Source: Colwellia maritima
GTDB lineage: Bacteria > Pseudomonadota > Gammaproteobacteria > Enterobacterales > Alteromonadaceae
Direction: 5' to 3'
Length of the DNA stretch: 64,000 nucleotides
Assembly (NCBI RefSeq): GCF_022669015.1
Contig: NZ_JAKKSL010000005.1
Location: 62,001-126,000, forward strand
The notes under the pieces are model-generated. The model was not told the origin of the DNA. It saw nothing but the letters and a program-made list of their open reading frames with translations, and made no database searches. Each line of letters starts with the position of its first letter. The stretch's first letter is position 1. Shown here piece by piece: positions 1 through 10,513 of this stretch. Made by a program: the position numbers and the translations under genes.

Positions 1-140
1 ATAGGTTAAAATAACAATATGACAAGAGTGATTTATTAAAAATAATTGATTGTTTAATGCTTTTATAAAAATAAAATCATATAAAACAAAGAGGGAGCAT
101 GTTTTTACTAAGTTTATTATTTTTACGTTGTTTATATCTA

Positions 141-160
141 GTTGTATGATAACATATAGC
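141..160. promoter_or_regulatory. Putative GntR operator, kduD operon
   Basis: The near-palindrome gttgtatgataacatatagc lies about 40 bases before kduD. It shares the pattern TGTA-n-GAtAwCwTAtA with four other sites before genes of the same locus (8797, 12677, 21122, 24464). The two FadR-type regulators at 6985 and 7910 are the natural candidates to bind it. Binding is inferred; the sequence similarity is seen directly. Confidence 0.6.
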
Positions 161-198
161 TAGTTAGAATTTTTCATATATAGATAATTGGAAACAAA

Positions 199-964
199 AT
201 GCAAAATGAACTTTTTTCGTTACAAGGTAAAACTGCCTTGGTTACAGGTGCTAGCAGAGGCTTGGGTCAAGCAATTGCAATTGGCTTGGCAAAATCTGGT
301 GCGACGGTTATTTGTGCTAGTTCAAGTGATGGAGGTAGTATTAAAACTGTAGCATTAATAGAAGAGGTCGGCGGTACTGCTTTTGCTTTAGCCGCAGATT
401 TATCAAGTGAAAGTCAAGTTTCAGAGCTTGCTAAAAATGCTTTATCAATAACAGGTAAAGTCGATGTATTAATAAATAACGGTGGTACTATTTCACGGTA
501 CCCGGCAATTGATTACCCACTAAATGAATTTAAAAATGTTATAGATGTTAATTTGAATTCAGTATTTCAATTAAGCCAGTTAATTGGTATCGAGATGATT
601 AATAATGGTGGCGGCAAGATAATTAATATTGCTTCGATGCTTTCATATTCTGGAGGAATGACAGTACCGGCTTATACAGCAAGTAAACACGGCGTCGTTG
701 GTATTACGCGTGCTTTGGCAAATGAGTGGGCAAGTAAAAATGTTCAAATAAATGCGATAGCACCCGGATATTTCAGAACGGATAATACCCAAGCATTGCA
801 AGATGACGCAGAACGAAATCAGCAAATACAAGCGCGAATCCCTCTTTGGAGAATGGGGAGTACCTGAGCAATTAGTTGGCGCTGCAGTTTTTTTATCTTC
901 TCAAGCAAGTGATTACGTAAATGGCCATGTTTTGGCTGTCGATGGTGGTCGGTTAGCCCGTTAA
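199..964 (+). CDS. kduD: 2-deoxy-D-gluconate 3-dehydrogenase (KduD), frameshifted
   Basis: This SDR family protein should interconvert 2,5-diketo-3-deoxygluconate (DKII) and 2-keto-3-deoxygluconate in the cytoplasmic uronate pathway. The nucleotide-binding motif TGASRGLG is near residue 17 and the catalytic YTASK sits near residue 159. The C-terminus [19 protein letters not shown] is typical of KduD. The frame breaks near base 852 in a run of T; removing one T joins RIPL to [15 protein letters not shown] and gives a protein of about 254 residues, the usual family length. The ATG at 199 has a GGA-type ribosome site upstream. kduI follows after 17 bases, so the two are probably co-transcribed. 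Confidence 0.88.
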
Positions 965-981
965 TTTAAAGGAATTTAGTA

Positions 982-1825
982 ATGACTATTACATATGAAA
1001 CACGTTATGCAATTGGGCCTAATGAAGCAAAGAAATTTACCACTGAAGAATTACGCGAGGCTTTTGTTGGTGAAAATTTATTTGAAGATAACAAAATAAA
1101 TCTAATTTATACCCATTACGATCGTTATATTGTTGGTGGTGCGATACCTACAGATAAAGCGCTTACTTTAGACTCTATTGACCCACTGAAGAGTGAAACC
1201 TTTTTATCTCGTCGTGAATTAGGTGCTGTAAATATTGGTCAATTTGGTATTATTATTGTTGATGGCCAAGAATATAGTATAGGCCACAAAGAAGCCTTAT
1301 ATATTGGTTCAGGCACTAAAGAAGTTATTTTTAAAAGTGTAGATGCTAAAGCACCTGCACGTTTTTATCTAAATTCAGCACAAGCATTTAAATCTTTCCC
1401 AACTAAAAAAATTACAATGGCTGATGCCAATGTTTTACATATGGGATCACAAGAAACATCAAACGAAAGAACAATTGCACAATTAATCGTTCAGGGGGTT
1501 GTTGATACTTGTCAGCTACAAATGGGGCTTACTTCTCTTAAACCAGGGAGTGTTTGGAATACTATGCCTGCGCATCAACATGACCGTCGTATGGAGGCTT
1601 ACCTTTATTTTGAAGTAAAAGAAGATCAAGCTGTTGCTCATTTTATGGGTGAACCAAAACAAACACGCGTTATTTGGGCAGGTAATGAACAAGTGATGAT
1701 TTCTCCAAACTTGGTCAATCCATTGTGGCTCAGGTACCTCAAATTACTCATTTATTTGGGGAATGGCAGGTGAAAACCTAGATTACAATGATATGGATAA
1801 GTATCAAGCGTCTGAACTTCGTTAA
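982..1825 (+). CDS. kduI: 5-keto-4-deoxyuronate isomerase (KduI), frameshifted
   Basis: This cupin-fold isomerase converts 5-keto-4-deoxyuronate (DKI), formed from the unsaturated uronate that lyases release, to DKII, the substrate of KduD. The motif [18 protein letters not shown] near residue 193 carries the metal-binding His and Glu residues expected in the family. The frame is lost near base 1711: removing one T from AACTTGG restores [21 protein letters not shown], which matches the family's C-terminal region, and the protein ends at 1825 with about 280 residues. The gene follows kduD directly. Confidence 0.88.
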
Positions 1826-1843
1826 TAGTAACGGCTTGATATT

Positions 1844-1880
1844 GAGTTGATGTTTAGTTTAGGCATTTAAACATCAACTC
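1844..1880. terminator. Hairpin after kduI
   Basis: A perfect 13-bp inverted repeat (GAGTTGATGTTTA and TAAACATCAACTC) with an 11-base loop lies 18 bases after kduI. There is no strong T-run right after it, so it may be a processing or weak termination hairpin between the kdu genes and the TRAP operon. Confidence 0.5.
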
Positions 1881-1974
1881 ACTTTGAGTTTTAAAGCTCG
1901 AAATAAAAATAAAATTATAAAAATAAAACACAAATTAAATAACTAATAAAAACGAATATGGGGAATTTATCGTT

Positions 1975-2954
1975 ATGGTATTTATTAGGTATGTAAAAGT
2001 TGCCGTAATAATTTTTACCGTGTTACTTGTTGGTTGTGATAAAAAAAGCAGCAAAACGGTACTACGAGTAGGACATACATTAGATACTAAGCATTCTGTA
2101 CATAAAGCATTAGAGTTTATGTCAGAAAGATTAGAGTATTATTCTCATGGTGAAATGAGTCTTAAGTTATACCCCAATGGTACCTTAGGTTCAGAGCGTG
2201 AACTTGTTGAGTTGCTCCAAATCGGTAGTTTAGCTATGACAAAAGTCTCTGCTGCTACTTTAGAAAGTTTTGTTGACGATATGCGTTTGTTTGGTTTGCC
2301 TTATGTTTTTTCTAGTAGAGAACATCGTTGGAATATATTACAAAGCGATATCGGTGAAGACATATTACATGCACTACAACCCGCAAAACTGTATGGTTTA
2401 GGGTATTTTGACGCAGGTAGCCGTAGTTTTTACTCTTGCGATAAAATGATACGTAGTCCTGAAGATGTTAAGGGCTTAAAGATACGTGTTATGAATAGCC
2501 AAAATGCCGTTAAAATGATTGATGCCTTTGGCGGCGCTGCAACACCAATTAGTGGGGCGAACTGTATGCCGCGTTGCAGCAAGGTGTGGTTGATGGTGCT
2601 GAAAATAATCCTCCTAGTTTTTATTCTGCTCGACATTATGAAGTATGTAAAAATTTCTCTCTTAATGAACATACCTCTATTCCTGATGTAATGGTTATCA
2701 GCCAACATATTTTTAGTCACTTATCTGAACAAGAACAACACTGGTTAAAGTTAGCCATGACAGATGCCGTGCAAAAACAAAAAACATTATGGTTAGAAGC
2801 TGAAAACTATGCTTTAGCGGAAATGAAAAAATCTGGTTTAAATGTACATTATCCAGATAAAAAACCTTTTATGGATGCGGTAGCTCATTTGCATGATGCT
2901 TATAAAGGTTCAATCGTAGGTCAGTACCTAATGCGTATTAAGGCTAAACAATGA
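1975..2954 (+). CDS. TRAP transporter substrate-binding protein (DctP family), frameshifted
   Basis: This is the solute receptor of a TRAP transporter, here likely for uronates or unsaturated oligouronides. The N-terminus has a lipobox (LLVGC, Cys near residue 21), so it is probably a tethered lipoprotein. The DctP fold is seen in GHTLDTKHSVHKALEFM, the GLKIRVMNS segment and LQQGVVDGAENNPPS. The frame breaks near base 2553: one missing base in ISWGELYAALQQG gives ISGANCMPR. The two halves join into about 326 residues, the usual length. The stop overlaps the start of the small permease gene (ATGA), which shows translational coupling. Confidence 0.88.
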
Positions 2955-3451
2955 AAAATTTAAATAGTTGGTTTACCAAAGCAATAAGCTATTTGGTTGT
3001 TATCCTAATGGTTTCTATTGTCGCAACTGTGTTGTGGCAAGTGTTTTCTCGTTATGTACTTTTGTCTCCTAGTTCGGGGTCTGGCGAAATATCTCGATTT
3101 TTGCTGATTTGGCTAGGTTTATTAGGGTCAACTTATTGTTATCAACAAAACTCACACCTAAGTTTAGATATTTTAGCTCGTAAACTTAGTGCTCAAAAGC
3201 AGGCTTATTTAGCGCGTTTTGTTCATCTTATGGTGTTTTTGTTTTCATTAACTGTACTCGTTGTGGGTGGTGTTAATCTCGTTACTACAACATTAGATCC
3301 TGTTCAGCTCTCTGCGGTTTTAGGCGTTAAAATGGCTTATGTTTATAGTGTTATGCCATTAACTGGCCTTATTTTTTGTACAACAGCTTTAGAAAAACTC
3401 TTTTTTATTAAAAATGAACAGTTTATTTCACCTAAAGCTATAGGAGAATAA
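2951..3451 (+). CDS. TRAP transporter small permease (DctQ family)
   Basis: This 166-residue inner-membrane protein has four predicted hydrophobic helices, and the segment FSRYVLLSPSSGSGEISRFL fits DctQ subunits, which pair with DctM. Its ATG overlaps the stop of the binding-protein gene and dctM starts 3 bases after its own stop, so the three subunits form one operon. The frame is intact. Confidence 0.9.
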   Translation: MKNLNSWFTKAISYLVVILMVSIVATVLWQVFSRYVLLSPSSGSGEISRFLLIWLGLLGSTYCYQQNSHLSLDILARKLSAQKQAYLARFVHLMVFLFSLTVLVVGGVNLVTTTLDPVQLSAVLGVKMAYVYSVMPLTGLIFCTTALEKLFFIKNEQFISPKAIGE

Positions 3452-3454
3452 AGT

Positions 3455-4753
3455 ATGGAATTTAGTGGCTTAATCTTAATTTTAGTGTTTTTTCTTTTAC
3501 TCATACTCAATGTACCCATTAGTTTTTGTATTGGTATATCAACGGCAGTTGCAATGCTATTTAGTATTGATTTTATTCCTGCTACAACAACTATTTCTCA
3601 ACGTATGGTGGGAGGATTAGATAGTTTTGCTTTATTAGCAATACCCTTATTTGTTTTATCAGGATTACTCATGGGGCGCGGTGGTGTTGCCCGAAAACTT
3701 ATCGATTGCGCTATGGCTCTTATTGGTATGTTACCTGGTGGTTTGGCATTAGTTAATGTTATGTCTTGTACATTGTTTGGGAGTATTTCTGGTTCAGCTG
3801 TTGCTACAACAAGTGCTATTGGTAGCTTCATTATTCCTGAAATGGAAAAAAAGGGGTACGACCGAAATTTTGCAACGGCGGTTACGGCCTGTGCTTCAAC
3901 AACCGGCATGATTATTCCACCAAGTAATATATTAATCATTTATGCTATTGCTAGTGGCGGAGTATCTGTTTCTGCATTATTTGTAGCGGGTTATTTACCT
4001 GGTTTACTATTAGCTTCGCTACTTATGATTGTATGTGCGGGCTATGCCATAAAAAAAGGTTTTCCTACGGAAGCACGATTACCTTTATCTTTTATTGTTA
4101 AGAAGGTTATTGCTGCAGTACCAAGCTTAATGCTGATTTTTATTATTATTGGTGGGATTTTAGGTGGCATTTTTACAGCCACAGAAGCAGGGGCTATTGC
4201 TGTTTTTTATTCTTTAATTTTAGCGGTACTTGTCTATAAAGAAGTTAAAGTGGGTGAACTTAAAGAAATACTACTTAAAGCAGGTGAGATATCTGCAATT
4301 GTTTTATTACTTATTGCGGCCTCTTCTGCCATGTCATGGATGTTGTCTTATGAAAATATACCTGAAATCATCAGTAAAACGTTAATGACAATCAGTGAAA
4401 ACCCTTTAATTATTTTATTAATTATTAATTTAATATTAATTATTGTTGGTGCTTTTATGGACATGACTCAAACCGTATTAATATTTACCCCTATATTTTT
4501 ACCCGTTGCTGAAAGTCTAGGTATGTCGCCTCTACACTTTGGCATTATGATGGTGTTAAACCTTTCTATAGGTTTGTGTTCCCCTCCTGTTGGTGCCGTG
4601 CTCTTTGTGGGGTGTTCTGTTGGGAATACCACCATTGATAAAATTATTAAACCTATGGTGCCTTTATATATAGCGATGTTTATAGCACTAATGTTAGTTA
4701 CCTATATCCCGGCAATTAGCGAATTTTTACCAAAAGCTTTTGGTTTATATTAA
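3455..4753 (+). CDS. TRAP transporter large permease (DctM family)
   Basis: This 432-residue polytopic membrane protein is the transport channel of the TRAP system and uses a sodium gradient in known members. DctM hallmarks include GLLMGRGGVARKLID near residue 71, FGSISGSAVATTSAIG and PPVGAVLFVGCSVGN near the C-terminus. The frame is intact. Its position between the kdu genes and kdgK supports a uronate-type substrate, but the exact ligand cannot be read from sequence. Confidence 0.92.
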   Translation: MEFSGLILILVFFLLLILNVPISFCIGISTAVAMLFSIDFIPATTTISQRMVGGLDSFALLAIPLFVLSGLLMGRGGVARKLIDCAMALIGMLPGGLALVNVMSCTLFGSISGSAVATTSAIGSFIIPEMEKKGYDRNFATAVTACASTTGMIIPPSNILIIYAIASGGVSVSALFVAGYLPGLLLASLLMIVCAGYAIKKGFPTEARLPLSFIVKKVIAAVPSLMLIFIIIGGILGGIFTATEAGAIAVFYSLILAVLVYKEVKVGELKEILLKAGEISAIVLLLIAASSAMSWMLSYENIPEIISKTLMTISENPLIILLIINLILIIVGAFMDMTQTVLIFTPIFLPVAESLGMSPLHFGIMMVLNLSIGLCSPPVGAVLFVGCSVGNTTIDKIIKPMVPLYIAMFIALMLVTYIPAISEFLPKAFGLY

Positions 4754-4773
4754 AAAAATAAAGCGAGATCAAA

Positions 4774-5718
4774 ATGATTAATTTTAAAAAAATTTTTATT
4801 CTAGCCAGTGTTGTTAACACATTATCTGCGTGTGGTTTAGTGGATAGTTCAACGACACAAAATAACAATTCAAAGCAAAATACAGAAAATGTAACTGAAG
4901 CAAATCAAGCAACGACTTTTGCTCGTTTTGTACCCGAAAGAAATGATGACTTTGCTTGGGAAAATGATTTAGTTGCCTTTCGTGCCTACGGACCATTTGC
5001 GCGAGAATTTGCAGAAAACGCGGGGCTAGACTGTTGGTTGAAACGCGTTAAAACGCCTATCATTAATAAGTGGTACAAACAAGCATTAGAGCAAGACATG
5101 ACATACCACAAAGACTGGGGTGAAGGACAAGATAACTATCACGTTGGGTCATCTGCGGGTTGTGGTAGCTCGGCGCTGTGGTTAAACGGCAAGCGCGAGC
5201 CGTTAGAGACTTTCACACAATGGAAAATTCTAGAGCAATCGCCAGAAAAAACACGTTTTGTATTATCGTATAAACGTGTCATTGCTGATGTTGAATACCA
5301 AGAAAAGAAAGAAATAGAAATAAAACTAGGACATAGAGTATTTAAAGCAACATCTACTTTTTGGAAAGATGGTGAGTTAGCTATTAATTTACCTATTAGT
5401 ATTGGTTTAACCACTCACGATGAGGCGGCAATTTCTAATTGGGATAAACTGACGGGTACCGTATCTACATGGGAAGTTATCGAAGGTTATGGTTTAGGCA
5501 CAGGTGTAGTGGTTAACCCTAAACGTGTAGATGAATATAAGCTTATTTCTAGTTTAGGACAAAAAGATGCGGGTCATATACTTGCTATTACAAAAACGGA
5601 TAATAAAGGGCAGGTAACTTATTACGCAGGTTACGGTTGGGAAAAAGCAAGAGAAATCACCCGTTTTAGCCAATGGAAAACTTACTTAAAAAGCTTTGCT
5701 AAACAGGCGAGTTTTTAG
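4774..5718 (+). CDS. DUF4861 family lipoprotein
   Basis: This 314-residue exported protein has a lipobox-like LSACG near residue 20. It matches the DUF4861 family, with FAWENDLVAFRAYGP near residue 50 and VGSSAGCGSSALWLNGK near residue 125. The family is found in pectin and other uronate utilisation loci of marine bacteria and Bacteroidetes. Its biochemical role is not known to me with certainty. The frame is intact. It lies 20 bases after dctM and probably belongs to the same transcript. Confidence 0.8.
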   Translation: MINFKKIFILASVVNTLSACGLVDSSTTQNNNSKQNTENVTEANQATTFARFVPERNDDFAWENDLVAFRAYGPFAREFAENAGLDCWLKRVKTPIINKWYKQALEQDMTYHKDWGEGQDNYHVGSSAGCGSSALWLNGKREPLETFTQWKILEQSPEKTRFVLSYKRVIADVEYQEKKEIEIKLGHRVFKATSTFWKDGELAINLPISIGLTTHDEAAISNWDKLTGTVSTWEVIEGYGLGTGVVVNPKRVDEYKLISSLGQKDAGHILAITKTDNKGQVTYYAGYGWEKAREITRFSQWKTYLKSFAKQASF

Positions 5719-5730
5719 TTAATAAAAGCA

Positions 5731-5769
5731 GGTCATACATGCAGTGATTTCAATACGACATGTATGATC
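5731..5769. terminator. Hairpin between the DUF4861 gene and kdgK
   Basis: The arms GGTCATACATG and CATGTATGATC pair over 10-11 bp around a 17-base loop, 12 bases after the DUF4861 stop. No strong T-run follows. The right arm also resembles half of the GntR operator motif of this locus (TGTATGAT), so a regulatory role is an alternative. Confidence 0.4.
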
Positions 5770-5836
5770 TAATCCTCCTTATTTACTATTTATGTCTTTA
5801 ATCCTGCACATTTACAATAATGATTAATCTTAATTC

Positions 5837-5870
5837 AACTGAACATAAGTTGTAGGACTTATGTTCAGTT
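5837..5870. promoter_or_regulatory. Perfect 14-bp inverted repeat before kdgK
   Basis: AACTGAACATAAGT and ACTTATGTTCAGTT are exact reverse complements separated by TGTAGG. The element ends 14 bases before the chosen kdgK start. It could be an operator or an attenuating or mRNA-stabilising hairpin. It does not match the GntR site seen elsewhere in the locus. Confidence 0.5.
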
Positions 5871-5884
5871 CATGTGAGAAAATA

Positions 5885-6817
5885 ATGAAAAAAATGTTAA
5901 CTATTGGCGAAGGTATGCTTGAACTTCGCATGAACGAAAATGGCAGTATTGAAAGTAGTTTCTTTGGTGATACATTAAATGCTGCCATCTATGCAAAACG
6001 ATTTACGCCGTCATTAGATGTTTCTTGGTTTTCAGCTATAGGAACCGATGAATTTAGCCAGAATATGATTACGTTTTTAAGTACCGAAGGTATTAATACC
6101 AACTGGCTCTATGAAAGCAAGGAGGCATTGCTTGGTATTTATAATATCCAAACAGACACCTTTGGTGAACGAACATTTAATTACTGGCGTAGTAACTCAG
6201 CAGCAACAAAAATGATGCGGCTAATGAAACAAAAAGATACCGTTCAAAAAATAGAACAATTTGATTTGGTTCTATTTACAGGATTAAGTTTAGCCATTTT
6301 AAATGATGAGGATAAAAAAAGTTTACTTGAATTACTTCAATTACTTAAAGCATCAGGCGCTAAAATAGCTTTTGATCCTAATTACAGAGAACGTATGTGG
6401 CATACTAAAGAAAATGCTATTACATGGTTTGATATAGCATTTTCTATCAGTGATATAGTGTTACCTGGATTAGATGAGATGCAAGAGCTTTACTCAACAC
6501 ATACACATGATGAAGTGAACGACTATTTGAAATTACTAGGTTGTACTGAAATTATCATCAAATGTGGTGCTGATGGTGTTGTTGCATTTGTTGATAATCT
6601 TGAAAATTGTCACATACCGTTTAAAGCTGCTGCTATTCAAGTTGATTCAACCGCTGCCGGAGACTCATTCGCAGGTACATATTTAGCTGCAAGGGCAAAT
6701 GACTTGTCAGTACAGGATGCAATTAAAGCCGCAGATATGGTTGCTCGATGTGTGGTTCAACATCCGGTGCTATTATAGATAAGTCTGAATATGCGAAAAT
6801 ATCTGTAAATAATTAAA
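5885..6817 (+). CDS. kdgK: 2-keto-3-deoxygluconate kinase (KdgK), frameshifted at the 3' end
   Basis: This PfkB-family sugar kinase should phosphorylate KDG to KDG-6-phosphate for cleavage by an aldolase not found in this window. The start MKKMLTIGEGMLELR at 5885 is preferred, because an upstream in-frame ATG at 5861 lies inside a perfect hairpin. The PfkB signature with catalytic Asp is DSTAAGDSFAGTYLAA near residue 250. One missing G near base 6763 turns VQHPGAIIDKSEY into VQHPVLL-stop; bridging it ends the protein at 6817 with about 310 residues. The gene completes the KduI-KduD-KdgK route. Confidence 0.87.
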
Positions 6818-6984
6818 TTGTGTATTTGTAATTAATGGCTTTCTTGTTGGAAGCTCTAAATTAATAAGTATATAAATCGCATTGTGGTAGTCGGTAGGAT
6901 ATACCTAAAAGCATTATCAAACTGAAATCATTAACGTATTGTGGGTGCTATAATACCTTTAACGCATGAATGAAACGTAAAAAT

Positions 6985-7721
6985 TTAAGTGCTTGCAGTA
7001 ATCATTTTATGTCTTTGTATACTGTTTTTTAAGTGAGATTTTACGGCCGCACTTGCTAACTCAGCATCTTGATATTCAATCGCCTTTAGTATTTGCATAT
7101 GCTCGGCTTGTAAAGTTGCTAGAAAGTCAGCTCTTTTGCATGCTTTATCGTTTGAAGTAATAATTTCTCGCGCGGGGATAATTGTTTGAGAGCCAATATA
7201 CTCAATAAAACGAAAGAAATAAGTATTCCCAGAAGCCAATGCGATCGCGCGATGAAAGTTAAAATCTTCTTCTATAGCATTTTCACCGGTTTCTATTTTA
7301 ATGTTCATGTCTTGAAAACAATTAGTTATGTGCGTCATTTGTTCTGTTGTTCTTTGCATTGCGGCCATCGAAGCCATTTCAATTTCTACAGCCATTCTCA
7401 ACTCAAGTATTTGTACAGCGTCTACGACACATTCCATTTCAAACTGAGTTATTTCGAAAGAACCACTTTTCGGTGTTTTTGTGACAAAAACACCGACCCC
7501 TTGTGGCTTTCTACTAGTCCTTCTGCTTTTAATTGAGCAATAGACTCTCGGACAACACTTCTACTAACACCTGCTAAGGCTTCGATTCTTTTGGAAGAAG
7601 GAAGTTTTTCGCCGACCTTAAAATCGCCCGAGATTATTTTATTTCGTAATGACTCAGCAAGATCGTTTGTAAGGCTATTTGATTTTTTCATTTTATTCAG
7701 GTTGAAACTTTGTATGCTCAT
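6985..7721 (-). CDS. FadR-type GntR regulator 1, frameshifted
   Basis: A GntR winged-helix domain (LAESLRNKIISGDFKVGEKLPSS, then SRSVVRESIAQLKAEGLVES) is followed by an FCD ligand-binding domain (EEDFNFHRAIALASGN, EHMQILKAI, VKSHLKNSIQRH) with the metal-binding His pattern. One missing G near base 7495 breaks the frame inside KGVGVFVTKTPKSGSFEI. The bridged protein has about 245 residues and is a clear paralog of the intact regulator at 7910. It probably responds to a uronate pathway intermediate and controls this locus (inference). Confidence 0.85.
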
Positions 7722-7860
7722 GTTGTATTCTTATAATATAAGTTATGTAAAATCAGTTTAACAGCTATTAAGAAGTAGACCAATACAAATTAAAACTTAA
7801 AGTATAAATAAAGAAGCAATAAAGTAGGTATAAAAGAGGGTGTTGGCGATTGTATAAGGC

Positions 7861-7883
7861 GGTTGAACCAAAATGGTTCAACC
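7861..7883. terminator. Hairpin between the two GntR genes
   Basis: GGTTGAACCA and TGGTTCAACC form a perfect 10-bp stem with a 3-base loop, 27 bases past the stop of the regulator at 7910 on the minus strand. No T-run follows on the minus strand, so termination strength is uncertain. Confidence 0.45.
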
Positions 7884-7909
7884 AAGAATAAAAGTTAAGT
7901 AGTTGGCAT

Positions 7910-8644
7910 TTAAGAAGAAAGAGATTGTTCTATTTGGCAATGGCGTTTAATACTATTACTCAAATGGGCTTTAGCGGAGGCTTTTGCTAGCTCACTGTCT
8001 TGAGATTGAATTGCTCTAGCTATTTGACGGTGTTCTTCTTGAATGACAATTAAAAGTCCATCACTGCCTGAGTCCTTTTCATATTTCGTAATGATCTCTC
8101 TAGCGGGAATAACACCTGAACCAATATAGTCTATAAAACGAAGAAAGTATGGGTTACCTGATGCTTCAGCAATTGATTTATGAAATGCGAAGTCTTCAAT
8201 TATGGCTACTTCTCCAGCCGCTATTTTAACTTCCATAGCTTGCATGCAAGTTAATATATTTTCCATTTGTTCATCCGTTCTATTTTTTGCTGCCATCCCA
8301 GACATTTCAGCTTCAACAGACATGCGAAGCTCTAGAATTTGAATTGCATCATGGATTGATTCAAATTCAGAGCTATCTATTTTAAAAGACTTATTGGGCT
8401 GTATAGATGTTACAAATACACCTACACCTTGGCGACTATCGACTAAGCCTTCCGCTTTTAATTGCGCGATAGCTTCGCGTACTACACTGCGACTTACACC
8501 CGCTTGGTTTTCAATTACCTTAGAAGAGGGCAATTTATCACCAGTTTTAAATGTCCCACTTTGAATTTCATCCCTTAAAGACTTTACTAATTCATTGGTT
8601 AGGCTTAAAGATTTTGGTACTTGGTTAAGTGTGAAAGACGTCAT
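7910..8644 (-). CDS. FadR-type GntR regulator 2
   Basis: This intact 244-residue transcription factor has an N-terminal winged helix (LVKSLRDEIQSGTFKTGDKL; SRSVVREAIAQLKAEGLVD) and a C-terminal FCD domain (EDFAFHKSIAEASGNPYF, EEHRQIARAI, AKAHLSNSIKRH). It is closely similar to the frameshifted paralog just downstream at 6985, so the pair arose by tandem duplication. It is transcribed away from the first sulfatase, and an operator-like site sits between them, which would allow autoregulation. Confidence 0.9.
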   Translation of the reverse strand: MTSFTLNQVPKSLSLTNELVKSLRDEIQSGTFKTGDKLPSSKVIENQAGVSRSVVREAIAQLKAEGLVDSRQGVGVFVTSIQPNKSFKIDSSEFESIHDAIQILELRMSVEAEMSGMAAKNRTDEQMENILTCMQAMEVKIAAGEVAIIEDFAFHKSIAEASGNPYFLRFIDYIGSGVIPAREIITKYEKDSGSDGLLIVIQEEHRQIARAIQSQDSELAKASAKAHLSNSIKRHCQIEQSLSS

Positions 8645-8796
8645 ATCTGATAACTTATCTCTAAAATAGATTCCCCAAATTCTAGCAAACTTAAATATTT
8701 AATTCTATTGAAATTTAATCAACTTAATATTTATTAAAGTTTTGATAATTAACTTTAAATTTTTGTTTGTAATAACTTAATCTAAACTAGTAAATG

Positions 8797-8816
8797 AATG
8801 TAGGATATCATATAAC
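8797..8816. promoter_or_regulatory. Putative GntR operator, regulator 2/sulfatase 1
   Basis: The site aatgtaggatatcatataac lies in the 222-bp divergent region between the GntR gene and the first sulfatase gene. It matches the shared locus motif with the core GATATCATA. Binding is inferred. Confidence 0.6.
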
Positions 8817-8866
8817 ATGTATCGACATCTGTTTTATGAACAGTGAAACTAAGTAGGAATTAAAAT

Positions 8867-10427
8867 ATGTATATAAACGTTAAAATGAAAACTATTATTA
8901 CTGTCTTATTAATCATTGCTGTGATGAGTTGCACTAAGTATTCAAGAATAAACAGCAAAGACGAAACGTCCAACAAAGCAAAAAAACCGAATGTGGTTAT
9001 TTTATATGTTGATGATTTAGGCTACGGCGATATAGGCAGTTATGGATTAAAAGGAGCAACTACGCCTAATATAGATCAACTAGCAGCAAAGGGTATTCGT
9101 TTTACAGATGCTCATTCATCAGCAGCAACCTGTACACCTTCTAGATACTCTCTATTAACTGGGCAGTATGCTTTTAGAAACAATGCGGCTATCTTACCTG
9201 GTGATGCCCCGTTAATTATTGATCATACAAAACCTACATTGCCGAAAATGTTTCAAAAAGCAGGTTATAAAACAGCGGTAATAGGTAAATGGCATTTAGG
9301 TTTAGGCAGTGGCAACGTTGATTGGAATAAACCTGTATCGCCGGGGCCATTAGAATTAGGATTTGATTATAGTTTTTTATTGCCGGCAACTGGAGATCGA
9401 GTACCTACTGTTTATCTTGAAGGTCATCACGTGGTCGGATTGGATCCAAATGACCCCATTACAGTTAGTTATGAAGCGCCTATTGGTGAACGTCCGGTTG
9501 GTACACTGCACCCCAAATTATTAAAGCAAACGGCTGATTTACAACACAGTGCCTCCGTTGTAAATGGTATTAGTCGTATAGGTTGGATGGTGGTGGAAAA
9601 AGCGCAGAATGGGTGGATGAAGAGTTTTCTCATGTTTTTACAGATAAAGCTATTGAATGGATAGAGGCAAATCAAGAGGAACCATTTATGTTGTTTTTTC
9701 CTTTTCATGATATTCATGTACCAAGAGTGCCGAATAAAATGTTTCAAGGAAAAAGTAGTATGGGACCAAGAGGAGATGCCATCGTACAAATGGATTGGAT
9801 GACAGGGCGGATTATTAATAAGTTAAAATCACTTGGTCTATACGATAACACTCTTATCATTTTCTCAAGTGATAACGGTCCGGTTTTGGATGATGGTTAT
9901 GCAGACCAAGCTGTTGAATTAGTCGGTGAACATGATCCTTCTGGAATATATCGAGGGGGAAGTACAGTGCATATGAAGCAGGAACACGTGTTCCTATGAT
10001 TGTCACTTACCCTAATGGTATTAAAAATTTAGGTGACAGCAACGCACTCATTAGTCATATCGATTTCTATCGTTCACTTGCTAATTTTATTGGTGTTGAG
10101 CTTTCTAATACTGAAGCTATTGATAGTCAAAACGTTATTGATGCTTTGTTAGATTCCTCCAAAAGTGCCCGTAAAGTTATGTTAGAAGAATCTTTTACTT
10201 TGGCACTTAGAGAGGGGGATTTTAAATACATTGCCCCGTTTGAAGGTAATACCCCTGATTGGTTAATGAATAAAGCCGTTGAGAGTGGACTAAAGCCAGA
10301 AGGGCAATTGTTTGATTTAAGCTCGGATGCCACAGAAAATATTAATATTATTGATAAAATGCCGGAACGAGCAAGAGCTATGCAAACTAAAATTGAGGCA
10401 ATAGTTTCACAAAATTCTTATAAATAA
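8867..10427 (+). CDS. S1-family sulfatase 1, frameshifted
   Basis: A type I sulfatase expected to remove sulfate from a carbohydrate in the periplasm. It has a lipoprotein-like leader (IIAVMSC, Cys near residue 22), the metal-binding VDDLGYGD near residue 48, the formylglycine site CTPSR (Cys near residue 89) and GKWHLG. The downstream part has the SSDNGP motif. The frame breaks near base 9590 (between ISRIGWM and GGGKSAEWV) and again near base 9965 (before TRVPMIVTYPNGIK). The bridged product has about 520 residues, normal for the family. The sulfatase subfamily and sulfated sugar cannot be assigned by eye. Confidence 0.85.
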
Positions 10428-10436
10428 ATGGAACAA

Positions 10437-10465
10437 CAGAGTGACTTAATGTCACTCTGCTTTTT
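10437..10465 (+). terminator. Rho-independent terminator of sulfatase 1
   Basis: CAGAGTGAC and GTCACTCTG pair around TTAAT and are followed by CTTTTT, 9 bases after the sulfatase stop. It also faces the end of the convergent esterase gene. Confidence 0.85.
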
Positions 10466-10513
10466 AAACTATTTTCTATTTTCTATTTACTTTTTGAGTG
10501 ACGTTTTTAATTA

